A stretch of 64,000 bases of DNA from positions 1 through 64,000 of the forward strand of contig NZ_WBXM01000006.1 of NCBI RefSeq assembly GCF_033042135.1. The letters are read 5' to 3'. This DNA comes from Haloechinothrix sp033042135 (GTDB lineage Bacteria; Actinomycetota; Actinomycetes; Mycobacteriales; Pseudonocardiaceae). The position numbers and the translations under genes are program-made. A model generated the notes under the pieces. The model was not told the origin of the DNA, made no database searches, and was given only the letters and a program-made list of their open reading frames with translations. Positions within the stretch are counted from its first letter, which is position 1; each line of letters opens with the position of its first letter. Positions 54,858 through 64,000 of this stretch are shown in pieces.

Positions 54858-55988
54858 GTGACTGAGAATGTGACACTGCCCGTGCCGACGAAGGTCAATG
54901 CCGTGACGCAGGAATCGAACTTCGCCCCATCCTTCGACCGGATGCGCAACATGCTGGTGCGCGCCGCCGAGGTGAGGGAGAGCGAGCAACAGCAAATATT
55001 CGACGCCCTCGACGACATCTACGCCCGGATCGCTCCGGTGGAGTCGATCGGAGCCATCCGCAAGCGCCTCTCGGAGCTACCGGACCGTACCGAGGTCAGC
55101 GTCCTGGCCGAGCGGCTCGACGAGACGATGTCCCGCCTCGAAGCGCAGGACAAGGCCATCGCCGCAGTCTCCCGGGCCGTGGAAGGCATCGTCGACAAGC
55201 TGGCCAAGCCGTTCGCGCAACTCGACGGCCGACTGGACGGGGTGGCAGGCAAGTTCGAGGGTGTCGCGGGCCGGATGGACGGCCTCGAGGACAAGCTGCA
55301 GAACATCCACCGCAGGCTGGACGAGCTGGATGTGCACCTGGACAAGCAGGACAGCAAGCTGGAGTCCGTCCCCAACGCGGTGCACGGCCCGCTCCGCGAG
55401 CGCATCGAGGCCACCGAGTCTGCGCTGCGGGAGCGCATCGACACCAGCGACGCCGAACTCCGGCAGCGCATCGACGAGGTCGACTCCTCTTCGCGCGAGC
55501 AACTCGGCGAGGCGACCAAGTCGCTGCGTTCCGACCTGCTGGAAGCCACCAGTGCGATCGACGCGGGCGAGCGGGTGGATGCCATCGCCGAGAAGCTGAA
55601 CGAGGTCGCAGGCAGGATCGACGAGGTAACCAACCGGATCAACAAGGTCGAGGACGACATCGCCTCGCGTGTCGGTGACCTGGACGGCACCCTCAAGGCC
55701 CGGCTCGCCACGGTGGAGAGCGCCATCTCCGAGCGGCCTGACTCCGACTCGCTTGGCTCCCTGGTGCGTAAGAGCAACGAGGAGTCCGAGCGGCGCATCG
55801 GTGGCCAGCTCGACGAGGCCATGGCCACGTTCGCCGAGCTCATGCTCGGTGGCGGGCAGCCTGCCCAGCAGACGGTGCAGCCGCCGCCCGCGCCACGGCA
55901 GACACGGCGCTCACGCAACGGTTCCAACCGCGCTCGCAACGGCACCAAGAAGGACGAGGCGCCCGCCGAGTCCTCCAACGAGAGCTGA
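54858..55988 (+). CDS. Long coiled-coil protein with basic tail
   Basis: A 376-aa soluble protein. After an N-terminal helical region (about 20-75, RMRNMLVRAAEV) it is almost wholly coiled coil (about 80-330), with phased heptads such as LDGRLDGVAGKFEGVAGRMDGLEDKL and repeated RERIEATESALRERIDTSDAELRQRIDE units. The tail (about 345-376) is Pro- then Arg/Asn-rich (RRSRNGSNRARNGTKK) and may bind nucleic acid or membrane. No family is recognised. The GTG at 54858 lacks a good Shine-Dalgarno sequence; the hairpin just upstream may matter. A strong terminator follows. Confidence 0.78.
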   Translation: MTENVTLPVPTKVNAVTQESNFAPSFDRMRNMLVRAAEVRESEQQQIFDALDDIYARIAPVESIGAIRKRLSELPDRTEVSVLAERLDETMSRLEAQDKAIAAVSRAVEGIVDKLAKPFAQLDGRLDGVAGKFEGVAGRMDGLEDKLQNIHRRLDELDVHLDKQDSKLESVPNAVHGPLRERIEATESALRERIDTSDAELRQRIDEVDSSSREQLGEATKSLRSDLLEATSAIDAGERVDAIAEKLNEVAGRIDEVTNRINKVEDDIASRVGDLDGTLKARLATVESAISERPDSDSLGSLVRKSNEESERRIGGQLDEAMATFAELMLGGGQPAQQTVQPPPAPRQTRRSRNGSNRARNGTKKDEAPAESSNES

Positions 55989-56048
55989 CCGTACAGCGCT
56001 CACCATCACGACTCGATCGAACGGCACAACCACACGGCAACGGACGTC

Positions 56049-56076
56049 AGGACCCCGGGCACGCCCCCGGGGTCCT
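56049..56076 (+). terminator. Hairpin terminator after the coiled-coil gene
   Basis: Perfect 11-bp arms AGGACCCCGGG and CCCGGGGTCCT with a 6-nt loop, 61 nt after the stop codon. It faces the remnant cytidine deaminase gene on the other strand and may serve both directions. Confidence 0.85.
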
Positions 56077-56105
56077 CGTCGTGGGTGGGCCCAGGCCACA
56101 CCCGG

Positions 56106-56316
56106 TCACCGGAAGACCTCAGGGAGCAGCTCGGCGAGCGGGCAGGGACCGCGCGGCGTGTCTGACCAGGCAGCCGTCGCCGCCGAACTCGTACAGCACC
56201 TGCCTGCAACGCCCGCAGGGCATGAGCAACTCGCCGGTGCCGCTGCGGCTCGCGACCGCGACCAGCCGTGTCGCGCCAGCCAGCCACAGCTGCTCCACCA
56301 GATGGCCTGCTCAGAT
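56106..56316 (-). pseudogene. cdd: Cytidine deaminase remnant (frameshifted, no N-terminus)
   Basis: On the minus strand 56310-56164 encodes AGHLVEQLWLAGATRLVAVA, then SRSGTGELLMPCGRCRQVLY and EFGGDGCLV, the C-terminal half of cytidine deaminase with its zinc-binding PCGRC (56206-56220). An extra base near 56163 shifts the frame; in the next frame the normal end DTPRGPCPLAELLPEVFR and a stop follow (56106-56108). Upstream, an in-frame TGA (56311-56313) replaces the CAE region and no N-terminal half is recognisable. cdd lies divergent to sdhC in mycobacteria, so the position fits. The gene is non-functional. Confidence 0.87.
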
Positions 56317-56691
56317 ACCCGCAGTGCCGCCTCATCCCATCTGGTGCCTCGCGCAACCCGAGCGTGAGAATCACCTCACCCACACCAACCGCCGGTGCAG
56401 GAGAACGCCTGGTACACGCCCTATCGGGGACCAGTCGACCACCCGGTCGGGCAACGGCATCACAGCAGCTCACACGCACTATACCCGCGCTGGTTGTCTC
56501 GTCGATCACACCGGACTCACCGAGTTTGAACCGGCCGGCACGGGCAGGGCTAGCATCCCCCTATTAGCCCACGCCTGCCGTGGTCGCCGCGCGCCACCAG
56601 CCGTCTCGTATGGACACGATCGCCCTGGTGGCGGTCGGTCTTCGGCAGGCAAGGAGTGGGTACGTCACGAAACCATGGAGGCCGTACACCG
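56317..56691. other. Intergenic region between cdd remnant and sdhC
   Basis: About 375 bp without an intact gene. It should have held the missing N-terminal half of cdd, but I find no convincing coding match. It contains the likely sdh promoter at 56526-56556 and a long leader to the sdhC start. Confidence 0.55.
56526..56556 (+). promoter_or_regulatory. Candidate promoter of the sdhCDAB operon
   Basis: TTGAAC (56526-56531), a 19-nt spacer and TAGCAT (56551-56556) resemble a housekeeping actinobacterial promoter. The leader to the sdhC start would be about 130 nt. The spacer is slightly long, so the assignment is tentative. Confidence 0.4.
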
Positions 56692-57126
56692 ATGTCTGTC
56701 ACTGCGAGTCCCACGGGGGCGAGCGATCGGGCGGGTGCCTCGCGCCTGGGCGGCACGTTCTACCGCGGCGATCCGGCCATGTGGTCCTGGGTGCTGCACC
56801 GCATCACCGGCGCGCTCACGTTCTTCTTCCTCTTCGTCCACGTCCTCGACACCGCCCTGGTGCGCGTTTCGCCGAGCGCCTACAACGCGGTCATCGAGAC
56901 CTACAAGACGCCGTTCGTGAATCTGCTGGAGGTCGGCCTCGTCGGCGCCGTGCTCTACCACGCGCTCAACGGCATTCGGGTGATCCTGGTCGACTTCTGG
57001 TCCCAGGGCCCGAAGTACCAGCGCCTCATGCTGTGGGTGCTGGTCGGCCTCTGGCTCGCCGCCATGATCCCGGGGACCTACTACATGCTCGAGCACACCG
57101 TCTCCACGATGTTCGGGGGTAACTGA
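56692..57126 (+). CDS. sdhC: Succinate dehydrogenase cytochrome b556 subunit
   Basis: A 144-aa membrane anchor with three helices. The heme/quinone signature SWVLHRITGALTFFFLFVHVLDT and the second heme His in VLYHALNGIRVI are present. ATG 56692 is chosen because the family start MSVTASPTG follows and GGAGG lies 10 nt upstream; an in-frame ATG at 56656 would add 12 residues. First gene of sdhCDAB; sdhD follows after 2 nt. Confidence 0.93.
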   Translation: MSVTASPTGASDRAGASRLGGTFYRGDPAMWSWVLHRITGALTFFFLFVHVLDTALVRVSPSAYNAVIETYKTPFVNLLEVGLVGAVLYHALNGIRVILVDFWSQGPKYQRLMLWVLVGLWLAAMIPGTYYMLEHTVSTMFGGN

Positions 57127-57128
57127 CC

Positions 57129-57545
57129 ATGACGTCCGAGTCCCTTACTCTCGACAAGCCACGATCCCCCCGCAGGCCTGCGGCCCGCCGCAACAACTTC
57201 GAGCTCTACAGCTGGCTGTTCATGCGGATCTCCGGGCTCGCGCTGGTGGTGCTGGTACTGGGCCATCTGTTCATCATGAACATCCTGGACGACGGCGTGC
57301 ACCGGATCAATTTCGCGTTCGTCGCAGGCCGATGGGCCTCCCCGTTCTGGCAGGCCTGGGACCTGATCATGCTGTGGCTCGCCCAGCTGCACGGCGGCAA
57401 CGGGATGCGGGTGATCATTGAGGACTACGCACGCAAGCCCACCACGCGCTTCTGGTTGAAGATGATCCTGTACGCCTCGATCGTGCTCATCCTGGCTGTC
57501 GGCACCCTGGTGATCTTCACGTTCAACCCGAACATCTCCGGCTGA
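57129..57545 (+). CDS. sdhD: Succinate dehydrogenase membrane anchor subunit
   Basis: A 138-aa anchor with three helices, starting after an Arg-rich head: NNFELYSWLFMRISGLALVVLVLGHLFIMNIL, FWQAWDLIMLWLAQLHGGNGMRVIIEDY, and a third helix near the C-terminus. With SdhC it binds heme b and reduces menaquinone. It starts 2 nt after sdhC and precedes sdhA by 33 nt. Confidence 0.93.
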   Translation: MTSESLTLDKPRSPRRPAARRNNFELYSWLFMRISGLALVVLVLGHLFIMNILDDGVHRINFAFVAGRWASPFWQAWDLIMLWLAQLHGGNGMRVIIEDYARKPTTRFWLKMILYASIVLILAVGTLVIFTFNPNISG

Positions 57546-57578
57546 CCAGCCGCTCCCACCGCACTCCTGGAGTTCGCT

Positions 57579-59380
<1,802 letters not shown>

Positions 59381-59381
<1 letters not shown>

Positions 59382-60187
59382 TGGCTAGCCCGACAACCAC
59401 CGACCCGGCCACCGGCACGGGCAATGACACGGTCCACGACACCTCGCAGATCCCCGCTCCGGAGGGGGCAGTCACGGTTTCGGTCAGGATCCTGCGGTTC
59501 AACCCGGAGATCGACGACGAGCCGCACTGGGAGACCTACGACGTCCCGGCGCTGCCCACCGACCGGGTACTGAACCTGCTGATCAACATCAAGAGCTATG
59601 TGGACGGTTCGCTGTCCTTCCGCCGGTCCTGCGCGCACGGCATCTGTGGCTCGGATGCGATGCAGATCAATGGTGTGAACCGCCTGGCGTGCAAGGTGCT
59701 AGTCAAGGACCTGCTGTCCAAGGGGGACAAGCCGACCACGATCTCCATCGCACCTATCAAGGGCCTCCCACAGCTGAAGGATCTCTATGTCGACATGGAG
59801 CCCTTCTTCGAGGCATTCAAGGCGGTGAAGCCGTACCTGATCGCCTACGGCAACGAGCCGAGCAAAGAGCGAGTGCAGTCCCCCGCCGACAGGGAACGCT
59901 TCGACGACACCACCAAGTGCATCCTGTGCGCCTGCTGCACCACCTCGTGCCCGGTATACTGGGCGGATGGCTCCTACTTCGGACCGGCGGCGATCGTCAA
60001 CGCGCACCGGTTCATCTTCGACTCCCGTGACGAGGGGGCCGAGGAGCGGCTGGACATCCTCAACGACACCGAGGGCGTGTGGCGCTGCCGCACCACGTTC
60101 AACTGCACCGAGGCCTGCCCGCGCGGCATCCAGGTCACCAAGGCGATCCAGGAGGTCAAGCGCGCCCTGCTGTTCAAGCGCGTGTGA
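59381..60187 (+). CDS. sdhB: Succinate dehydrogenase iron-sulfur subunit
   Basis: A 268-aa subunit with the [2Fe-2S] motif SCAHGICGSDAM and later LAC, the [4Fe-4S] motif CILCACCTTSC with a distal CP, and the [3Fe-4S] motif CRTTFNCTEACPRG. It relays electrons from SdhA to quinone. ATG 59381 (TGATG overlap with sdhA) is the correct start; the first about 25 residues (Thr/Asp-rich) are an extension. Phased GTGTC motifs begin 9 nt after its stop. Confidence 0.95.
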
Positions 60188-60196
60188 GGGCACCCC

Positions 60197-60267
60197 GTGT
60201 CGGGCCCTGCGAACCCCCGTGTCCGGCGCACCGGCACCTTGTGTTGGGTACGCGTGCACCCCGTTTC
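60197..60267 (+). repeat. Four 22-nt-phased GTGTC repeats after sdhB
   Basis: GTGTC (60197), GTGTC (60219), GTGTT (60241) and GTTTC (60263) start exactly 22 nt apart, each with CC or CCC just before it and GG or AGG just after. ATGTCAGG at 60277 may be a fifth, off-phase copy. The series begins 9 nt after the sdhB stop and reads in the direction of transcription. Because 22 is not a multiple of 3 it is not a coding repeat. Confidence 0.75.
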
Positions 60268-60464
60268 AGGTACTCGATGTCAGGACAAGGCGACAGCGTG
60301 GCGCGCGCGGCCCTAGCTGATCTCCGTCGAGTGCCCGGTGTGAGCAGACCGGTCGCCCACCAGCGGTACGGTTCTACACGCGCGGAGTGATCCTTGGCGG
60401 ACTGTCGGTGCGGGCTGCTTAGCTGTATCCATCGAACCGGCACGCAGGACACGGAAGGTGGAGC

Positions 60465-60887
60465 ATGGGCACACGCATCCAGGTGGCGTTCGACGCCGCC
60501 GAGCCCCACGCGCTGGCCCGATTCTGGGCGGCGGCGATGCGCTACGAGGTGGAGGACCACAGCGGGCTGGTCGATCACCTGCTCGGCGCGGGCTACATCC
60601 AGGGGAGCGACATCATCGACCTCGATGGTCGCAAGGCCTTCCGGGACGCCACCGCGTGCAGCGATCCAGAGGGGGCCGGGCCCCGCCTCTACTTCCAGCG
60701 CGTTCCCGAGGCCAAACAGGCCAAAAACCGGGTCCACCTGGACCTGGAGGTCGGCCAGGAGCGCCGGGAAGCGGAGGTGGAGCGCCTGGTCGACCTCGGC
60801 GCTACCGTACTGTGGATCACCGCAGATCGTGGGCCGGTCACCACCACCCTGGGCGATCCGGAAGGCAACGAGCTCTGCGTCTGCTGA
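60465..60887 (+). CDS. Glyoxalase/VOC-family protein
   Basis: A 140-aa protein of the glyoxalase-like (VOC) superfamily: QVAFDAAEPHALARFWAAAMRYEVE, the middle PRLYFQRVPEAKQAKNRVHLDLEV and the C-terminal TTLGDPEGNELCVC. The metal-ligand pattern is of the type seen in small 'glyoxalase-like domain' proteins with no known substrate. A 277-bp region with the phased repeats separates it from sdhB. ATG 60465 has GGTGGAG upstream. Confidence 0.82.
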   Translation: MGTRIQVAFDAAEPHALARFWAAAMRYEVEDHSGLVDHLLGAGYIQGSDIIDLDGRKAFRDATACSDPEGAGPRLYFQRVPEAKQAKNRVHLDLEVGQERREAEVERLVDLGATVLWITADRGPVTTTLGDPEGNELCVC

Positions 60888-60981
60888 TGGCGGCGGCCAG
60901 CGTCACGGAGAGCACCATGCTGACCGTGCTCGGCCGTGGTGTCGAACTCCACCTGGTGTGGCTCGACCCGTCGATCGAAGA

Positions 60982-61020
60982 AGCCTCCCGGGACCGGCAG
61001 GTCACCGATCCCGGGAGGCT
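60982..61020. terminator. Bidirectional terminator hairpin
   Basis: Perfect 12-bp arms AGCCTCCCGGGA and TCCCGGGAGGCT with a 15-nt loop lie between the VOC gene (plus) and the membrane-protein gene (minus), which converge here. Confidence 0.85.
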
Positions 61021-61045
61021 GCCACAACGGCCCGTACGGCGCCGG

Positions 61046-61393
61046 TTACGTCCAGAGAATGGCCAGGCCGAGGTTGACCACGAGCAGCGCACCGAGCGCG
61101 CGGTTCAGCCATCCCGGTGCGGCCGGTTTGCGCAGGAAAACCAGTGCCAGCGCGCCGATAGCGACCACGACCAGGATCTTGATTCCCAGCTTCAGGTGGT
61201 TCAGGTCGGCGTCGGTGAACGGTTCCAGCGCCATCATGGCCACACCGGTGATCAGCATGACTCCGCTGCCGTGCAGCCAGCCCTTGTTCACCGGGGCGCC
61301 CGCCCCGGCGTGCTGCTGCAGCATGAACGTACCGACGAGCAGGCCGAAGCCCAGCACGTGTAAGAACACCAGCACCTGGTGTAGGAACTCCAT
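61046..61393 (-). CDS. Small four-helix membrane protein
   Basis: A 115-aa integral membrane protein: helices at about 4-25, 42-58, 67-87 and 95-114, connected by short loops. It begins MEFLHQVLVFLHVLGFGLLVG. His residues in helix 1 (HQ, LH) could bind a cofactor, but no motif is recognised. The gene lies downstream of the SCO4848-like gene in the same direction, with 25 nt between, so they are probably co-transcribed. Confidence 0.78.
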   Translation of the reverse strand: MEFLHQVLVFLHVLGFGLLVGTFMLQQHAGAGAPVNKGWLHGSGVMLITGVAMMALEPFTDADLNHLKLGIKILVVVAIGALALVFLRKPAAPGWLNRALGALLVVNLGLAILWT

Positions 61394-61418
61394 GGGTGCC
61401 CCCTTCGTGGTAGGAATC

Positions 61419-61673
61419 TCAGCGGGACGGCGAGCCGGTTCGGGAATGTGCGCGCTGCGCGCGCAGGCCGCGCCAGCCGATCACACCGATGATCGTACCC
61501 AGAATGATCGACACCACGGTGAGCGCGGCGTGCACCACGAAGTAGGACGTCGGTGAGCCGTCAGCGGCCCAGGAGTCCTCGCTGGCCCACAGGTTGCGGG
61601 CGAACATCACCCAGATCACCCAGGACCAGATACCGAAGGCGAGCAGGAACCCTGATGTCAGCCGGGAGTGCAT
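61419..61673 (-). CDS. SCO4848-like membrane protein
   Basis: An 84-aa protein with two membrane helices (SGFLLAFGIWSWVIWVMFARNL and HAALTVVSIILGTIIGVIGW) around a short loop containing WAADGSPTSYFVVH, and a basic tail. It resembles the actinobacterial SCO4848 family that lies next to dacC, as here (dacC is divergent at 61843). The ATG at 61673 is the only start giving this family length; the frame continues upstream as antisense shadow. Confidence 0.85.
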   Translation of the reverse strand: MHSRLTSGFLLAFGIWSWVIWVMFARNLWASEDSWAADGSPTSYFVVHAALTVVSIILGTIIGVIGWRGLRAQRAHSRTGSPSR

Positions 61674-61842
61674 GGTCGCAGTATCCCTACCGGCCGCGGC
61701 GGACTCGTCCCCCGGGTACACCACATCACTGGCCGGGCGATCACACACGCGGTGACCGTTTCGTCTCGATATCGTGACAACACACGACTGGGCGTCACTG
61801 CGCCATACACAGCGTGCGACCGACACAGTTACGCTGTCCTGC

Positions 61843-63111
61843 GTGACTGGCTGGTGTTCGCGGGCGCGAGGCGTGGTGCTCCCCCCTGCGCTGCTCGCCC
61901 CTGTGCTGCTCGCGTTGACGATCCTGGTGGCGATCACAGGCGTGCCCGCGGCACAGGCCGACCCCGGTACGCCGGAACCACCGGAACCGTGCTCCAACCA
62001 CGAGACTCCTCCCGGACCGATCTCCCCTTCTGAGGAACCCGCTCCCGGCGAGGACCCGCCCGATCCGCTGCCCGTTCCCGAGGAACCCATTGGCGGCGAG
62101 CGGCTGGGAGAGTGCGGCGAGGTGCTGCCGCCCGAGGTGCCCGGCCCGCCGGAGGAGATCACCGCCGCAGCGTGGATGATCTCCGACCTCGATTCCGGCG
62201 AGGTGCTCGCCGCCCGCGATCCGCACGGCAGGCACCGGCCCGCTTCGCTGATCAAGGTGTTGCTGGCAGCCACCGTGGTCGACGAGCTCGATCCGGACGA
62301 GACGGTGATCGCCTCGGAGGACGACACCGACCAGGTCTGCACCTGCGTCGGCCTGGTCACCGACGAGGAGTACACGGTCGAGGACCTGCTCACCGGCACG
62401 CTCATCCACTCCGGCAACGACGCCGCGCACGCGCTCGGCAGCGCCCTCGGCGGCAAACGGGAGGCGCTGGAGGCGATGAACGGCCTGGCCACACGCTTGA
62501 TGGCGCTGGACACCCGCGCGGCGACCACCTCAGGGCTCGATGGCCCCGGCATGACCAGCTCCGCCTACGACCTGAGCCTCATCTTCCGGCACGCGCTGGA
62601 GCAGCCCCGTTTCGTCGAGGCCATCGGCACCCGGAATCTGGACTTCACCTTGGAAGACGACGAGTCGATCTCGCTGTACAACGACAACCGGCTGCTCGGC
62701 TCCTACGAGGGCTTCATCGGCGGCAAGACGGGGTACACCAACGCGGCGCGGCACACCTACATGGGTGCCGCCGAGCGGGGAGACCGTAGGGTGGCGGTAG
62801 TGTTGCTGCACGCAGAGCAGCGCCCGGTTCCGGTCCACGAGCAGGCGGCGGCCGCGCTCGACTACGGTTTCGCGCTCGCGGGCGAGGGGGTCGCGCCCGT
62901 CGGGGAGCTGGTGCCGCCGCTACAGGAAGGCGAGGGCAGTCTCGCGCTGGACGACGACATGCTCGAACGGGACGGCGAGGGGTTCGTGCACGCGATCCTG
63001 GACGGTGAGCGCAGCATCCCCGGCATGACGCTGGGTGTCGCGGTGGCCGGTGTGGCGCTGGTCGGCATCGTGCTGATCTGGCGTAGCAGGCGCGACCGGC
63101 TGTTCCGCTGA
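61843..63111 (+). CDS. dacC: D-alanyl-D-alanine carboxypeptidase (penicillin-binding protein, S11)
   Basis: A 422-aa S11-family enzyme that trims the terminal D-Ala from peptidoglycan pentapeptides. Signal peptide about 1-40, then a Pro/Glu-rich linker to about residue 105, then the catalytic domain with S135-L-I-K138, S190-G-N192 and K295-T-G. A C-terminal helix (about 393-413) and RRSRRDR anchor it in the membrane. The GTG at 61843 lies 7 nt after TACGCT (61830-61835), so it is probably leaderless; an in-frame ATG at 61774 would add a non-conserved head. Confidence 0.92.
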   Translation: MTGWCSRARGVVLPPALLAPVLLALTILVAITGVPAAQADPGTPEPPEPCSNHETPPGPISPSEEPAPGEDPPDPLPVPEEPIGGERLGECGEVLPPEVPGPPEEITAAAWMISDLDSGEVLAARDPHGRHRPASLIKVLLAATVVDELDPDETVIASEDDTDQVCTCVGLVTDEEYTVEDLLTGTLIHSGNDAAHALGSALGGKREALEAMNGLATRLMALDTRAATTSGLDGPGMTSSAYDLSLIFRHALEQPRFVEAIGTRNLDFTLEDDESISLYNDNRLLGSYEGFIGGKTGYTNAARHTYMGAAERGDRRVAVVLLHAEQRPVPVHEQAAAALDYGFALAGEGVAPVGELVPPLQEGEGSLALDDDMLERDGEGFVHAILDGERSIPGMTLGVAVAGVALVGIVLIWRSRRDRLFR

Positions 63112-63159
63112 CCCGCCACGGTTGGTGCCCGAACGCCACGGCGGGACTGGTCGTTCCGG

Positions 63160-63975
63160 TCACGAAGCGCCGGGGACTCCCGCGGCCAGCGACGCGGTGA
63201 CCAGCGGTGCGTAGCCGAGCGCGTAGCCACGCTGATTCGGGTGGTACGACTCCAGGATCGGGTACGACAACCCGTTGATCCACTCGTCACTGTCGCAAAC
63301 GGCGTGCCCGTTGAATGCCTCCCTCGGATCGGCGAAGGCGAACCCGTGGGCGGCCGCGCGGTTCGCGATCACTTGCGCGAGCAGGTCAGCCGTGGCGTTC
63401 AGCTCGGCCTGCTGCTCCGGTGTGATCTGTGCGACGAGGTTGCACACCTGGCCGTTGAAGAGCCTGGGATAGCCGACCGCCACCACCGTGGCCTGCGGCG
63501 CGCGCTCGGCGATGGCCCGGTACAACATGTCCAATTTCGCGGGGAGCGCGCCGGTGATGACCGCCCGGGCCTCGGCGATCTCCTCGGCGCAGGTGTATGG
63601 CCATGGCCGGGCGCACGCCGTGAGCACCTCGGCGAAACCTGCGTCGTTGCCGCCGACCGTCACGGTGACGTAGTCGGTCGCCGCGCCCATCCCGTCCAGT
63701 TGGGAGTCGAGCACGTCGGCGACACGGGCACCGGAACACGCCCGCAGGTCCAGCCGGGCGCCGAGTTCCTCGCCGACCAGTGCCGGGTATCCCAGCGGCG
63801 ACCGGTAGCACTCCCGTTCGTGGTAGCTGCGGGTGCCGACGCCGGATGCGTAGGAGTCGCCAAGCGCGACGTAGCTGTCCTCCTCGGCCCGCGCCGCCTC
63901 GCCGACTCCCACCAGTAGCCCGGTGAGCAGCATCGGCACCAGCGCCATGCGGACGGTACGCCACAACCGGCCCAC
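63160..63975 (-). CDS. Secreted SGNH/GDSL hydrolase (lipase-like)
   Basis: A 271-aa exported esterase: signal peptide (about 1-30, ending ARAEE), block I VALGDSYASGVG with the nucleophile Ser, block II near CSGARVADVLD, block III GGNDAGF and block V ESYHPNQRGY with the catalytic His. Three disulfide-capable Cys pairs fit the actinobacterial secreted lipase type (Streptomyces rimosus). GTG 63975 has GGGAGGTGAGG upstream. It is convergent with dacC. Confidence 0.9.
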   Translation of the reverse strand: MGRLWRTVRMALVPMLLTGLLVGVGEAARAEEDSYVALGDSYASGVGTRSYHERECYRSPLGYPALVGEELGARLDLRACSGARVADVLDSQLDGMGAATDYVTVTVGGNDAGFAEVLTACARPWPYTCAEEIAEARAVITGALPAKLDMLYRAIAERAPQATVVAVGYPRLFNGQVCNLVAQITPEQQAELNATADLLAQVIANRAAAHGFAFADPREAFNGHAVCDSDEWINGLSYPILESYHPNQRGYALGYAPLVTASLAAGVPGAS

Positions 63976-64000
63976 GCCTCACCTCCCGCCGTCAGCGTCC

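Noticed and set aside
56106..56316. Programmed frameshift in an intact cytidine deaminase gene
   Set aside because: The N-terminal half and the CAE zinc motif are also missing, so decay is the better explanation.

Overview
The window is about 64 kb of high-GC, gene-dense DNA from a Gram-positive actinobacterium. Several features fit a mycelial member of the Pseudonocardiaceae (Amycolatopsis/Saccharomonospora type): GTG starts, many probable leaderless genes, an acyl-CoA carboxylase epsilon subunit, WXG100-type proteins without the secretion machinery nearby, a SCO4848-type membrane protein next to a D-Ala-D-Ala carboxypeptidase, and gene order resembling the Mycobacterium tuberculosis Rv3278c-Rv3319 region (from memory). 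The exact genus cannot be read from the window.

Left part (1-10.7 kb): two chitinase-type secreted proteins on the minus strand that share an exact 869-bp block, a degenerate GGDEF protein, an ECF sigma factor fused to a zinc-finger anti-sigma-like segment and a very long C-terminal extension, a GtrA membrane protein, a response regulator/histidine kinase pair and a HisN-type histidinol phosphatase. At 10.7-13.9 kb there is a minus-strand polymorphic-toxin cassette: a YbaB-like protein, a WXG100-like protein, a TNT-domain toxin and a small putative immunity protein, with ATGA overlaps at two of the three junctions.

Middle (14-29.5 kb): HMG-CoA lyase, a PH-like membrane protein, BirA, then the acyl-CoA carboxylase genes accD5-accE-maf ... 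accA3. Between maf and accA3 lies a second type VII-linked cassette: an SAV_915-like protein, an EspC/WXG-like protein, a 391-aa effector with a glycine zipper, and two paralogous four-helix membrane proteins that look like immunity proteins. The second paralog is preceded by a 9-codon relic of the effector's C-terminus, which I regard as the most interesting observation in the window. After accA3 come DUF1707, a GNAT acetyltransferase, GlpD and an LpdA-type flavoprotein.

Right part (29.6-64 kb): gamma-glutamylcyclotransferase, a HigBA toxin-antitoxin pair with two operator repeats, an M20 amidohydrolase, the methylmalonyl-CoA mutase operon mutA-mutB-meaB, a Ser/Thr kinase and a VWA protein, nucleoside and sugar-phosphate salvage (purine nucleoside phosphorylase with an apparent ATC start, a phosphohexomutase, upp, deoC), the LprG-P55 lipoprotein/MFS pair, histidyl-tRNA synthetase, a DUF3516 helicase, a coiled-coil protein, a broken cytidine deaminase gene, the sdhCDAB operon, and a DacC/SCO4848/SGNH-hydrolase group. 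Biotin ligase, AccA3/D5/E and MutAB/MeaB together describe most of a propionyl-CoA to succinyl-CoA route feeding the succinate dehydrogenase at the right. Short GTGTC-type motifs spaced exactly 22 nt apart occur just after the stop codons of hisS, upp and sdhB and are not explained by any feature class I know.
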